Notes: generated by a model not told the origin, from the letters alone. A DNA stretch of 21,317 nucleotides from Candidatus Iainarchaeum andersonii SCGC AAA011-E11 (GCA_000402355.1 AQRS01000019.1:1-21317); one strand, 5' to 3'. Shown: positions 7,165 to 14,820, numbered from the stretch's first letter. Numbers and translations: made by a program.

Positions 7165-8415
7165 ATGGACTACGAGGAAAGCAAACACTGGCTCTTCAGC
7201 CTTCACGTAGAAATGAAGGACTACGACCTCAAAAAAATGAGGCTGCTCGTAAAGCTCGCGAAACTCGACCTTCAAAGGCTAAAAATGGTTCACGTCGCGG
7301 GAAGCAACGGAAAAGGAAGCACCTGTGCATACATTTCAAGCATCCTAACAGAGCAGGGCTACAAAACCGGATTATACAGTTCGCCACACATTCTGGAGCC
7401 AACAGAAAGGATGCGCATAAACGGCAAAAAAATCCCAAAGGAAAAATTCGCGCAGCTCGCGGATTATTTCAGAAAACTCATGGAAAACAGCAGCGTTGAA
7501 GCGAACTTTTTCGAAGTCATTACGGCCATGGCATTCAAGTATTTCCTCGAGGAAAAAGTGGACATACTTGTGGCAGAAACTGGAATGGGCGGACGCCTCG
7601 ATGCAACAAATCTCCTCAACGGCGTGGTTTGCATAATAACGAGGATAAGCTTCGAGCACCACCAATACCTAGGCAACACGCTTGAAAAAATCGCGGCGGA
7701 AAAAGTAGGAATAATAAAGCGCAATTCTGCGGTGGTGACGCTTAAGCACAACAACGGAATCGAAACAATCAACGAAGCAGCGCAAAGAAACAACTGCGTC
7801 ATTTACTATCCCGAATGGGAGCATTCCACTTCAGGAGATTTGACGCAGAAATTCAACCTCAGCGAACCCGAGGAAATAGAGAACATCACAATCAGAATGC
7901 TCGGCGAACACCAGTGCGAAAATGCTGCTCTAGCGATAACCGCGGCAATCGCACTCCGGGAAAAAGGCTTTGAAGTCAGCAAAAAAAGCATCTTGCATGG
8001 AATGGAGAAGGCATTCTTCAGCGGCAGGCTGGAAAAAATCTCTGAAAACCCATTGGTGATTGTGGATGCGGCACACAACGAGGACGCGTGGAAAAAACTC
8101 TTCGAGGCGCTTGAACTTTTCAGATATGACAAAATGATTGTGGTTTTCGGTGCAATGAAGGACAAGAAAATCGCGCATGTGAAAAACCTGCTGAAAAAAA
8201 ATGCTTCAAGGCTAATTATCACGAAGGCGGATTCGAACCGCGCAGCAGAACCCGAAAAATTAAAGGAAAAAATCGGATTCGGGGAAATAATTGTCCCCGA
8301 AGAAAAGGCGATTGAGAAAGCCGTTTCACTTGCGGGAAAAAGAGATTTGGTTCTTATAACTGGCTCAATATACATCCTCGGAAAAGCCTACAGGCGCTTC
8401 AAAAAAGAGCCCTAA
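7165..8415 (+). CDS. folC: FolC-type Mur ligase (folylpolyglutamate/dihydrofolate synthase)
   Basis: A 416-residue ATP-dependent amide ligase of the Mur/FolC family. The P-loop is HVAGSNGKGS (43-52); SPHILEPTERMRING (73-87) and AETGMGGRLDATN (137-149) are FolC signatures, followed by EHHQYLGNTLEKIAAEKVGI and the C-terminal GRLE and DAAHN motifs. Bacterial FolC adds glutamate to dihydropteroate and reduced folates. In archaea the family may act on folates or on a related pterin or cofactor, and no other folate gene lies in the window, so the substrate is uncertain. Start: ATG with an upstream AATTAATTAA box. The TAA stop overlaps the converging alcohol dehydrogenase stop by four bases. Confidence 0.88.
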   Translation: MDYEESKHWLFSLHVEMKDYDLKKMRLLVKLAKLDLQRLKMVHVAGSNGKGSTCAYISSILTEQGYKTGLYSSPHILEPTERMRINGKKIPKEKFAQLADYFRKLMENSSVEANFFEVITAMAFKYFLEEKVDILVAETGMGGRLDATNLLNGVVCIITRISFEHHQYLGNTLEKIAAEKVGIIKRNSAVVTLKHNNGIETINEAAQRNNCVIYYPEWEHSTSGDLTQKFNLSEPEEIENITIRMLGEHQCENAALAITAAIALREKGFEVSKKSILHGMEKAFFSGRLEKISENPLVIVDAAHNEDAWKKLFEALELFRYDKMIVVFGAMKDKKIAHVKNLLKKNASRLIITKADSNRAAEPEKLKEKIGFGEIIVPEEKAIEKAVSLAGKRDLVLITGSIYILGKAYRRFKKEP

Positions 8416-9506
8416 TAAAGCTCTGCCAGGAGCCTTTCCAAATCCTGCCTGGTGTGCTTGCGCGGATTGTTCGGCTTGTGCTGCAAAGACATCCCGATTA
8501 TTTTTTCCACGTCGGGAGGAACAAAACCTATTTCCCCGAGCCTTGCAGGAGCGCCTATTTGCTGAAGCAGCTGCGTTATCTTTGCCTTGCCGTCCTCGAT
8601 GCCGTCAGCGCCTATGAAACTGCATATGTCAAGGCACTTCTTTTCGTTCTTCTCCGCGTAAAAACCCAGGAACCATGGAAGCGTAATCGCGACAGCAAAA
8701 CCATGAGCCAAGCCATAATGCTTAGTGAAGGCATATGAAAGGGTGTGGCACGCAGTTGTGCCGGTGTTGCTGAATGCGCGCGCGGCATTCAATGAGGCGA
8801 GCGACATGTTGATGCGAACATACTTGTCCGGATCCTTGACCGCCTTGACGAGATTGAAATAAGAGAGCTTAATTGATTCCTCCGCCCACTTATCGGTTTC
8901 AGGCATCGCTCCCTTGGACCAGTAAGACTCTACCGCCTGGCAGAAAGCATCAATGCCAGTTGCGGCGGTAAGCTCCGGAGGCATTGAATATGTAAGCTGC
9001 GGATCAACAATGGCAACTTTTGCATAAAACTTGTCGCTCCTCAGGGTTTTTTTGACTCCTGCATTGGTGGTGAGCACAGAATATTTCGTGATTTCGCTGC
9101 CGGAACCGGAAGTTGTGGGAAGCGCGAAAAAAGGCACCGCTGCTTTCGGCCTCAGGCTCTTGTAAAATGATTCGCAGCTCTTCCCGTAATTCTTCATGCA
9201 CGCAACAACCTTTGCCACATCCAGAATGCTTCCTCCGCCAATCCCTATAACCGCGTCGCAGTTCTCCTCATTAAGCATTTTTGCGGCGGCATCAACTGAA
9301 GCGGTTGAGGGGTTAGGCCGAACCTCTGTAAACAGCTTGAAGAAAGGAAGAGTGTCCTGAATCACCCTGTACCTGAGCGAGGAAATAAAGTGCTTCCCGC
9401 AGATTATGAGCGGCTTCTTTACCTTGGCTTCGCGCAGCTCTGAAAATAATTCGCCGAAGGTTTTTTCCCCGAAAATTATTTTTGTAGGCATATAGTATTT
9501 TGTCAT
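8412..9506 (-). CDS. Iron-type (group III) alcohol dehydrogenase
   Basis: A 364-residue NAD(P)-dependent oxidoreductase of the Fe-ADH family. The N-terminal Rossmann-like domain has CDAVIGIGGGSILDVAKV and LPTTSGSGSEIT. The all-helical metal domain has GIDAFCQAVESYW, CHTLSYAFTKHYGLAHGFA (two metal-ligand His) and HKPNNPRKHT near the end. Where most members have Asp-x3-His as the first metal ligands, this one has Asp-x3-Gln, as in a subgroup with aldehyde-reductase members. Substrate unknown; it probably interconverts a small aldehyde and alcohol. The chosen ATG (9506) overlaps the FEN1 stop as ATGA, so it is coupled to FEN1; a GTG at 9512 is an alternative. The 3' end overlaps folC by four bases. 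Confidence 0.88.
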   Translation of the reverse strand: MTKYYMPTKIIFGEKTFGELFSELREAKVKKPLIICGKHFISSLRYRVIQDTLPFFKLFTEVRPNPSTASVDAAAKMLNEENCDAVIGIGGGSILDVAKVVACMKNYGKSCESFYKSLRPKAAVPFFALPTTSGSGSEITKYSVLTTNAGVKKTLRSDKFYAKVAIVDPQLTYSMPPELTAATGIDAFCQAVESYWSKGAMPETDKWAEESIKLSYFNLVKAVKDPDKYVRINMSLASLNAARAFSNTGTTACHTLSYAFTKHYGLAHGFAVAITLPWFLGFYAEKNEKKCLDICSFIGADGIEDGKAKITQLLQQIGAPARLGEIGFVPPDVEKIIGMSLQHKPNNPRKHTRQDLERLLAELY

Positions 9507-10528
9507 CGCCACGCACCAAGAGTAGATTGCTTAGTTTTTTCCGAAACCTTTTCCTCGAGGCGCTTCAAGGAATTCTGCACGCGCTCGGAAGAAAAATCAT
9601 GCTTATCGCAGAGGAAAGAAACTATTTTTTCCTTCTCAGGAAGCGAAAAATTCAGAGAATAATCATTGGTCACTTTGGGCTCCAAAAAAAGCATTTCAAC
9701 CGCGCGCCACTCAAATTCCGGCTCAAAGCCCGTTGCCCCGATGATTTTTTCGAACGAATCGTTTTCGTTCACAAGCCTGAGCGCGGTCTTGATTCCGATT
9801 TTCGGGAACTTTTCGTTGAAATCCGTTCCAATCAGCATCCCGATCCAAATGAGCTTCTCGCGCGTGAGGCCGTTTTCTGAAAGGACCTTCTCGAGAAAAA
9901 TCTTTTCCGGGGAAACATCCGCGTAAATGTTTTTTCCCGGGATTTTCCTCTTTCCGGAGACGCCGACATTCCTATAAAGGATTTTTGTGCCGAACAAAAG
10001 CGCGTCATAATCCTGGCTCACGCAACCGTCAAGCTTTCCCGAGGAAACCATTGAAGCAATCTGCGCCTCGCCCTCGCTCGGAGCCTGAATCACGGGAAAG
10101 CCCATCAGCGAAACCAGTTCCTTTGCGTCCTGAATCATTTTGGCATCAAGCTTCAAAGCACGGGAACCAAATTTTTTCGCGTCCTCCAAATTTCCTTCCT
10201 TCAGTGCCTTTTCGTGCTTCTCAATCGCATCCGTCCTTATCGCGGAGCGCTTTTTCTGTGTCTCGCTTTTCAGTTCGGGTGCTTTGCCGTCGAAAACAAA
10301 AACAGGTTTTACTCCGCGCTCGACAAGGCTTATTGTGCGGTAAAACAAACCTGTAAGGTGCGAAGTCACGTTGCCATGCGAATCCATCAAAGGCGTTCCG
10401 TCCGCGCCGCGGATGCTGGAGAGGAACTGGTAAATCACGTTAAAAGAATCAAAGCCGAGCGTTTTTCCGTTCAGCGCGTCAAGCGAAATTTCCTCGCGCG
10501 GAACAATGTCGCCGATTGCAGTGCCCAT
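9503..10528 (-). CDS. fen: Flap endonuclease 1 (FEN1)
   Basis: A 341-residue structure-specific 5' nuclease that removes flaps during Okazaki-fragment maturation and repair. Metal-binding acids are in the expected places: Asp27 (GFDSFN), Asp80 (FDGKAPELK), Glu152 and Glu154 (SEGEAQ), Asp173 and Asp175 (QDYDALLFG) and Asp236 (GTDF). The helix-hairpin-helix after Asp236 reads NEKFPKIGIKTAL, with the usual glycines of its first turn changed. The C-terminus QSTLGAWR is a PIP box for PCNA binding, lacking the usual second aromatic residue. Length matches archaeal FEN1. A TATA-like box lies about 30 bases upstream. The alcohol dehydrogenase gene follows through an ATGA overlap. Confidence 0.96.
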   Translation of the reverse strand: MGTAIGDIVPREEISLDALNGKTLGFDSFNVIYQFLSSIRGADGTPLMDSHGNVTSHLTGLFYRTISLVERGVKPVFVFDGKAPELKSETQKKRSAIRTDAIEKHEKALKEGNLEDAKKFGSRALKLDAKMIQDAKELVSLMGFPVIQAPSEGEAQIASMVSSGKLDGCVSQDYDALLFGTKILYRNVGVSGKRKIPGKNIYADVSPEKIFLEKVLSENGLTREKLIWIGMLIGTDFNEKFPKIGIKTALRLVNENDSFEKIIGATGFEPEFEWRAVEMLFLEPKVTNDYSLNFSLPEKEKIVSFLCDKHDFSSERVQNSLKRLEEKVSEKTKQSTLGAWR

Positions 10529-10556
10529 AAAAACCCCTTTATTACTAGGAAAAAGG

Positions 10557-10565
10557 ATTTTTTAA
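10557..10565 (-). promoter_or_regulatory. TATA-like box for FEN1
   Basis: TTAAAAAAT on the minus strand lies 29-37 bases before the FEN1 ATG, the only clear promoter-like element in the 87-base divergent gap. A separate GTTTATTAAC sequence further right may serve the plus-strand gene at 10616. Confidence 0.4.
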
Positions 10566-10615
10566 CGTTAATGGGACCGGGCAGTTTATTAACAGGGTAA
10601 ACAAAACATTATTTT

Positions 10616-11155
10616 ATGCGGGTAAAACTCCCACCAATTGACAAGGAGAGAATAAAACTTCACGGTTTTCATAACTGGACAGAGGATGAAATATCACATT
10701 ACCTGCGCAATAAAATAGAGGAACCCAAAATAGTTGTTCAGAGTGGAAAAAGGGGGCAACCCACATTTAGTATAACTTTAAGGAGTTCTAGCCTCATTGG
10801 CGTGAGAAGAGTAGTTGTAAATCCAAAAGCATACAAAGGAATTTTCAAACGTGGCGAAAACATTATTGATTTCCATATTGGATCTTTAAAAGGAAGGGAA
10901 GTACTCGCCCTCATAGAATTATTCCGAGAAAAATTCCCTGTATTGCGCGAAGAAGGCTTTGCAGGGGTTTGTTGTGATACGCCCAATACCGCTATTTTCA
11001 ATGCACTGAGAAGAAGAATCGGGATGACCGAAATGAAAACCCCTTCAAACATGGCAGGGAGAGTGAAAGAAAGGTATGCATATCTTGTGGAAAATTCAAA
11101 ATTCCCGGAAAAATATCTCAAGGAACCGGTGAAGAGGCTTGTGTTGAGATTCTGA
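10616..11155 (+). CDS. Hypothetical protein, 179 residues
   Basis: I do not recognise this family. It is a soluble, basic protein with no signal peptide or membrane segment. The N-terminal half contains WTEDEISHYLRNKIEEP and a beta-rich stretch (FSITLRSSSLIGVRRVVVNP). The C-terminal half has REVLALIELFREKFPVLREE, then GVCCDTPNTAIFNALRRRIG, whose Asn...Leu-Arg-Arg-x-Gly arrangement faintly recalls the acetyl-CoA end of GNAT acetyltransferases. That is only a suggestion. Codon use is visibly more AT-rich and less biased toward C/G third positions than in flanking genes, so recent acquisition is possible. It has its own short upstream region and is followed by an 18-bp perfect palindrome. Confidence 0.7.
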   Translation: MRVKLPPIDKERIKLHGFHNWTEDEISHYLRNKIEEPKIVVQSGKRGQPTFSITLRSSSLIGVRRVVVNPKAYKGIFKRGENIIDFHIGSLKGREVLALIELFREKFPVLREEGFAGVCCDTPNTAIFNALRRRIGMTEMKTPSNMAGRVKERYAYLVENSKFPEKYLKEPVKRLVLRF

Positions 11156-11164
11156 AAGATAGAT

Positions 11165-11182
11165 ATGAGACAATTGTCTCAT
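11165..11182. promoter_or_regulatory. Perfect 18-bp palindrome, operator or terminator
   Basis: ATGAGACAATTGTCTCAT is its own reverse complement. It starts ten bases after the stop of the upstream hypothetical gene, is followed by GTTTTGGG, and lies 55 bases before the next start codon. It could be a dimeric-regulator operator for the downstream gene pair or a zero-loop transcript-end hairpin. Confidence 0.45.
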
Positions 11183-11237
11183 GTTTTGGGTTCCTTAGGC
11201 TTTTATTCCCTTAGCAACCCCTTTTTTAGGGGCAAGA

Positions 11238-11993
11238 ATGGTGCACACAAAGTCCGGCCAGAGCGGTTTTTCACTTGAGTTCTCCGCAAAAGAGGCCTCG
11301 GAACTCGGCTTAAGCGCGGACAAGGAATATGAGCTCACAAAGGCAAGAAAGGGCGTCTGGGTTCTGGCCGAAACAGGCGAAGGGAAAAAAGAGGCCGAAA
11401 AGCCAAAAATTACCGCTGAAAAAAGCAAAATCGACGAGGCCGAACAGAAAATAATCGGTTACCTCAAACAATGGCCGCTCAAGGACAGGGTAGAAGGCGC
11501 ATTTGAAGGAAAGCTCTCTGCACAGGAAAGCCCCAAGTTAGCTGAGCTGCTCAAATCAGGCAGGGTAGAAAAATTCAAGCTCAACGAATCATACAAGAAA
11601 GCGGTTTACCGGCTTTCAGGAGACCGAAAAAATTTCGACAACAAGGAAAGGCCGATTCAGGACTACTCGCTCGAAAACGACGGGTTCCTTGTCGTGAAGA
11701 ACGAGCTGCGCGCAAAGGAACTCAGCGAACAATTGAAGGACAGCATAAAGGAAGGAAAAGTCAGGGGCACGCGCTCATTCACCGGGGAATTCTTCATAAT
11801 TTCAATGGACCTGCTCAATGCAACCCAGCAAAAAATACTCGCGAACATGAAAAGCGGCCCCGACACCGAGCTTGAAAAACTGAGCAAGGAAACCGGCCTG
11901 ACACCGACGCTCGTGCGCATCGCAATGGAGTTCCTAAAGGAAGACGGCCAGATAATCGAGAAACGGAGAGACCACTACCAGTACATTGACTGA
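11238..11993 (+). CDS. Putative AbrB-like and winged-helix DNA-binding protein
   Basis: A 251-residue protein I cannot place in a named family. Residues about 10-45 (FSLEFSAKEASELGLSADKE, then a short strand ending in GVWVLAE) resemble an AbrB/SpoVT-type swapped-hairpin domain. A charged linker (50-67) follows. The segment LAELLKSGRVEKFKLNESYK with KAVYRL near residue 125, and the later LKDSIKEGKVRGTRSFTGEF with FIISM, look like two copies of one module. Residues 192-251 have a winged-helix look (LEKLSKETGLTPTLVRIAME and a C-terminal wing). It is probably an archaeal DNA-binding protein. Start ATG is preceded by AGGGG five bases upstream. Nine bases after its stop comes the next gene. Confidence 0.7.
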   Translation: MVHTKSGQSGFSLEFSAKEASELGLSADKEYELTKARKGVWVLAETGEGKKEAEKPKITAEKSKIDEAEQKIIGYLKQWPLKDRVEGAFEGKLSAQESPKLAELLKSGRVEKFKLNESYKKAVYRLSGDRKNFDNKERPIQDYSLENDGFLVVKNELRAKELSEQLKDSIKEGKVRGTRSFTGEFFIISMDLLNATQQKILANMKSGPDTELEKLSKETGLTPTLVRIAMEFLKEDGQIIEKRRDHYQYID

Positions 11994-12002
11994 GGCGAAA
12001 AA

Positions 12003-12371
12003 ATGATTGTGCTCCTGCCAATACTTTCGGAAAAAGAAAATGACGACGCGTTCCTTGAGACGGCACTGAAGGGCGCGACGCATGTAATACTCCTTATTGT
12101 TGTTGACGCTGACTCGAAGCAGGAATTCGGCTTTGCAACCTCGCAGATACAAAAGGCACGCAAAGTCCTTGAAGAAGTGAAAACCGCAATCGGAAAAAAG
12201 AGGAAAAAGAGCGAGGACATACTCGAGTGGGGCGACACGAAAAGCAAAATCATGAACCTGGCCTTGCTGCGCAAAGTCGACAAGGTTACTCTCAAAAACC
12301 AGGACAACCAGTACTTCAAGGAACTGGTTGAAGCGCTTGAAAAGGAAAAAATAAGCGTGGAAGTCCTTTAA
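12003..12371 (+). CDS. Universal-stress-protein-like protein
   Basis: A 122-residue alpha/beta protein. MIVLLPILSEKENDDAFLET, the hydrophobic strand THVILLIVVDADS, a long helix (QIQKARKVLEEVKTAIGKK), then EDILEWGDTKSKIMNLA and KVDKVTLKN follow the order of a UspA fold, in which strand 1, strand 2 and the WGD-like turn are typical. The ATP-binding glycine/serine motif of UspA is absent, so it would be a non-nucleotide-binding member at most. It sits nine bases after the putative DNA-binding protein with a GAGGCG ribosome-binding site and is probably co-transcribed. Its TAA stop overlaps the trpS stop by four bases (TTAA on both strands). Confidence 0.65.
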   Translation: MIVLLPILSEKENDDAFLETALKGATHVILLIVVDADSKQEFGFATSQIQKARKVLEEVKTAIGKKRKKSEDILEWGDTKSKIMNLALLRKVDKVTLKNQDNQYFKELVEALEKEKISVEVL

Positions 12372-13456
12372 CCGTAAACAATTTTTTCCGCTTTCTTCAT
12401 ATTCTCGGAGGCTTTTTCCTGGTGCCCTTTCAGGAGCGGGACAAAGAAATCAATTGCGAACTGCTTGAGCTCGGAGGCAAGCATTTTTCCTGAAGAAAAT
12501 TCTTTTCCAATTCTTTCAAGCTCTTTAGTATTTGGATAATGGAACTTGAGCATTTCAAAAACCAGGTCAATTTCCAAATTGCCGCCCTTGGAGCGGTGCT
12601 CCTCAATTGTGGGCTGGCCCCCGGAAAAAGCGCGCTTAATCTTCTTTTCCGCATCCTTCGGGGAATCACTCATAAAAACCGCGGTTTCGGGATGCGAAGC
12701 GCTCATCTTCGAACCGGGCTGCAAACCAGACTGGTGCATGAAGTAAATGAATGATGGAACCTCCAATTTGTAGGGCAGGCGCTTGGCTATATCCCTTGTC
12801 AGGCGCGCGTGAGGGTCCTGGTCAAGGCCTATTCCGGTAATTGAAGGCATGGGGCCCGCAAACTCCCCGAGCTGCGGATGCAAAATATCCGCGTACTGCA
12901 GAAAGTTAGCGGCAACCTTCCCCAAATCAACGTGCCCATAAACCGCCTCGAAAGTATTTTTCGTGATTTTCTTGCTCAGTTCGAAAGCGAACTCGTAATA
13001 GCGCTTGTTTTTGCGGTTGGACTGCACGTAAATGTCTTCTTCATCAAGGCCGAACGCAAGCAAATCCGCGACATTCTTCACGGCCCATTTTTTTGCGGTT
13101 GCCAAATCAGGGATTTTGGAATCGGGCCTGCTCAAAAAAGCATCAAGGTCTGAAACCGCGAAAAAATTCTTCGCACCCTTTGACTTGAAGAATCTGAACA
13201 GATCAACATCAGCCTTGTGGCCCAAGTGATATGGGCCTGAAGAGGCAATGCCCGTGATGTTCACGAACGGCTTTTTCGATTCGATGCACTTCGCAACCTT
13301 CTCGAAATCGCGGTGCGCAACAACAATGCCTCTTTCAAAGAGATGGTGTGAAAGCCTCTCGGAAACACTTTTTGGGAAGGGCTTGAGGCCGAATTCCTTG
13401 AAAACGTGCCCGTAATCCCCGACCTTGAATTCGCCCCAAGGGTCAATTTCAGCCAA
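12368..13456 (-). CDS. trpS: Tryptophanyl-tRNA synthetase
   Basis: A 362-residue class I aminoacyl-tRNA synthetase that charges tRNA-Trp. It has the archaeal/eukaryotic N-terminal DPWGEF segment, the HIGH-type motif SGPYHLGH (73-80), GLDQDPHARLTRDIA (from 210) and the KMSKS-type motif KMSAS (250-254). No in-frame ATG lies upstream of the motifs. The reading frame must begin at a TTG at 13456, eleven bases from a GGAG ribosome-binding site, because the conserved DPWGEF segment begins at residue 5. A TATA-like AATTAATTAA box is 36-45 bases upstream. The gene is divergent from endA and converges on the USP-like gene with a four-base stop overlap. Confidence 0.95.
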   Translation of the reverse strand: MAEIDPWGEFKVGDYGHVFKEFGLKPFPKSVSERLSHHLFERGIVVAHRDFEKVAKCIESKKPFVNITGIASSGPYHLGHKADVDLFRFFKSKGAKNFFAVSDLDAFLSRPDSKIPDLATAKKWAVKNVADLLAFGLDEEDIYVQSNRKNKRYYEFAFELSKKITKNTFEAVYGHVDLGKVAANFLQYADILHPQLGEFAGPMPSITGIGLDQDPHARLTRDIAKRLPYKLEVPSFIYFMHQSGLQPGSKMSASHPETAVFMSDSPKDAEKKIKRAFSGGQPTIEEHRSKGGNLEIDLVFEMLKFHYPNTKELERIGKEFSSGKMLASELKQFAIDFFVPLLKGHQEKASENMKKAEKIVYG

Positions 13457-13491
13457 AAAAACACAACTCCTTCATTATTAGGCGAGGAAGC

Positions 13492-13501
13492 AATTAATTA
13501 A
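13492..13501 (-). promoter_or_regulatory. TATA-like box for trpS
   Basis: AATTAATTAA lies 36-45 bases before the trpS TTG start, leaving a short leader with the GGAG ribosome-binding site. The surrounding 12-mer CAATTAATTAAG is identical to that at 7127-7138. Confidence 0.4.
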
Positions 13502-13562
13502 GATTCGCATACCATTTTTAGTTCTTACCAACAGAATAATATGCTGGAAAGAGGCTGGAAAA

Positions 13563-14075
13563 ATGGCAATTCTCGTTGAAGGCAAGGTAATACTGCGGGA
13601 CAAGAAACTCGCGGACCAATTGAGGCAAAGGGGCTACGGCGAGCAGAAAGGCAACGAACTCGCAATGGATTTGTTCGAGGGCCTTTACCTAATTGAAAAG
13701 GAAAAGTTCCGCATCGAGGACCAGAAAACAGGCAAAAGCGTTTCCGGGGAAGACTTCATCAAGCACGCGGCAAAAAAAGAGAAGGACTTTTACACAAAAT
13801 ACCAGGTTTTTTCGGATTTGAGGGAACGCGGCTTCATAGTAAAGACGGGCTTCAAATTCGGGTTTGATTTCAGGGTTTATCCCCGCGGCAAGAAGCCCGG
13901 AGAGGCGCACACGCAGTGGTGCGTTAACGTTGCAACGCAATCGGACCGCGCGTCATTTACTGAAATGAGCCGCATGGTGCGCCTTGCGGGAAACCTCAAA
14001 ACAAAGCTACTCAACGCAGTTGTTGACTCCGAAAACCAGGTTAATTACTACGAAGTGACGCGCATAACGCCCTGA
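13563..14075 (+). CDS. endA: tRNA-splicing endonuclease
   Basis: A 170-residue protein of the EndA family, the size of the homotetrameric archaeal type. It cuts bulge-helix-bulge introns from precursor tRNAs and rRNAs. The catalytic C-terminal domain has FKFGFDFRVYPRG (Tyr106), EAHTQWCV (His116) and NLKTKLLNAVVD (catalytic Lys146 or Lys148), the expected Tyr-His-Lys triad. The N-terminal domain (residues 1-70) is the usual small alpha/beta unit. ATG at 13563 is preceded by GAGG. It is divergent from trpS and followed after 41 bases by the M24 peptidase gene. The tRNA in this window has no intron, so the substrates lie elsewhere. Confidence 0.95.
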   Translation: MAILVEGKVILRDKKLADQLRQRGYGEQKGNELAMDLFEGLYLIEKEKFRIEDQKTGKSVSGEDFIKHAAKKEKDFYTKYQVFSDLRERGFIVKTGFKFGFDFRVYPRGKKPGEAHTQWCVNVATQSDRASFTEMSRMVRLAGNLKTKLLNAVVDSENQVNYYEVTRITP

Positions 14076-14116
14076 AAACAAAACAACTTGCAACAAAAAA
14101 ATTCCTGGTTTTGCGG

Positions 14117-14803
14117 ATGGAAGAACAGCAAAAAAAACTCAAAGCAATAATGCGCGGCTGCACATTAAACGACAAAATTTTCAGGAAACTGCTTGGAAAG
14201 GCGCGCAGAAAAGAATTCAAAACAGAAAGGGACATTGCGCACTTCATCAAAAAAGAAATCCGCAAAGCAGGCGCGGGCCTCGCGTTCCCGCCCATAGTCG
14301 CAATCGGAAAGAACGCGGTTGACTGGCACCACAAGCCCACAAACACGAAACTCGAAAAAGGGTTCTGCGTAATCGATTTCGGCGCGCGCTTCAACCATTA
14401 TTGCTCCGACATGACAAGGACGATTCACTTCGGCAAAACCAGCGCCCGAGAAAAACAAATTTACTCAAAAGTTCTGAAGGCGAATGAAGTGTGCATAACC
14501 AAAGTAAAGGGCGGCGCGAGCGGGAACAAAATTTATTTCCTCGCGCGGAAATTGCTCGGGGGTTACGCTAAATACTTCGGCCACGGATTAGGGCACGGCC
14601 TGAAAAAAATAGTCCACGCAAAGCCGAGGCTTGCGCGCAAAAAAATGCATTTCCTCCGCGAAGGCGACATCATAACTATTGAACCGGGGGTTTACATCCC
14701 GAAAAAGCTCGGGATAAGGATTGAGGACGATGTTCTGGTCACGAAAAAAGGGTTCAAATTGCTTTCGAAAAGCGCAAAAAACTTAATTGAAATAGGCGTG
14801 TGA
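14117..14803 (+). CDS. M24-family metallopeptidase (Xaa-Pro aminopeptidase-like, catalytic domain only)
   Basis: A 228-residue protein with the pita-bread fold of Xaa-Pro dipeptidases and methionine aminopeptidases. All five metal ligands are present: Asp87 and Asp98 (VIDFGARFNHYCSDMTRTIH), His160 (GHGLGHG), Glu189 (TIEPGVYIP) and Glu203 (GIRIEDDVLV). His71-His72 is the substrate-side His region. The sequence is closer to PepQ/PepP than to MetAP. It lacks the N-terminal creatinase-type domain that full-length Xaa-Pro peptidases have, so it is a minimal form. Start: ATG at 14117; a TTG at 14111 is the alternative. It follows endA by 41 bases. A strong hairpin stands 18 bases after its stop. 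Confidence 0.85.
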   Translation: MEEQQKKLKAIMRGCTLNDKIFRKLLGKARRKEFKTERDIAHFIKKEIRKAGAGLAFPPIVAIGKNAVDWHHKPTNTKLEKGFCVIDFGARFNHYCSDMTRTIHFGKTSAREKQIYSKVLKANEVCITKVKGGASGNKIYFLARKLLGGYAKYFGHGLGHGLKKIVHAKPRLARKKMHFLREGDIITIEPGVYIPKKLGIRIEDDVLVTKKGFKLLSKSAKNLIEIGV

Positions 14804-14820
14804 AAAAAATAAGAAAAAGA

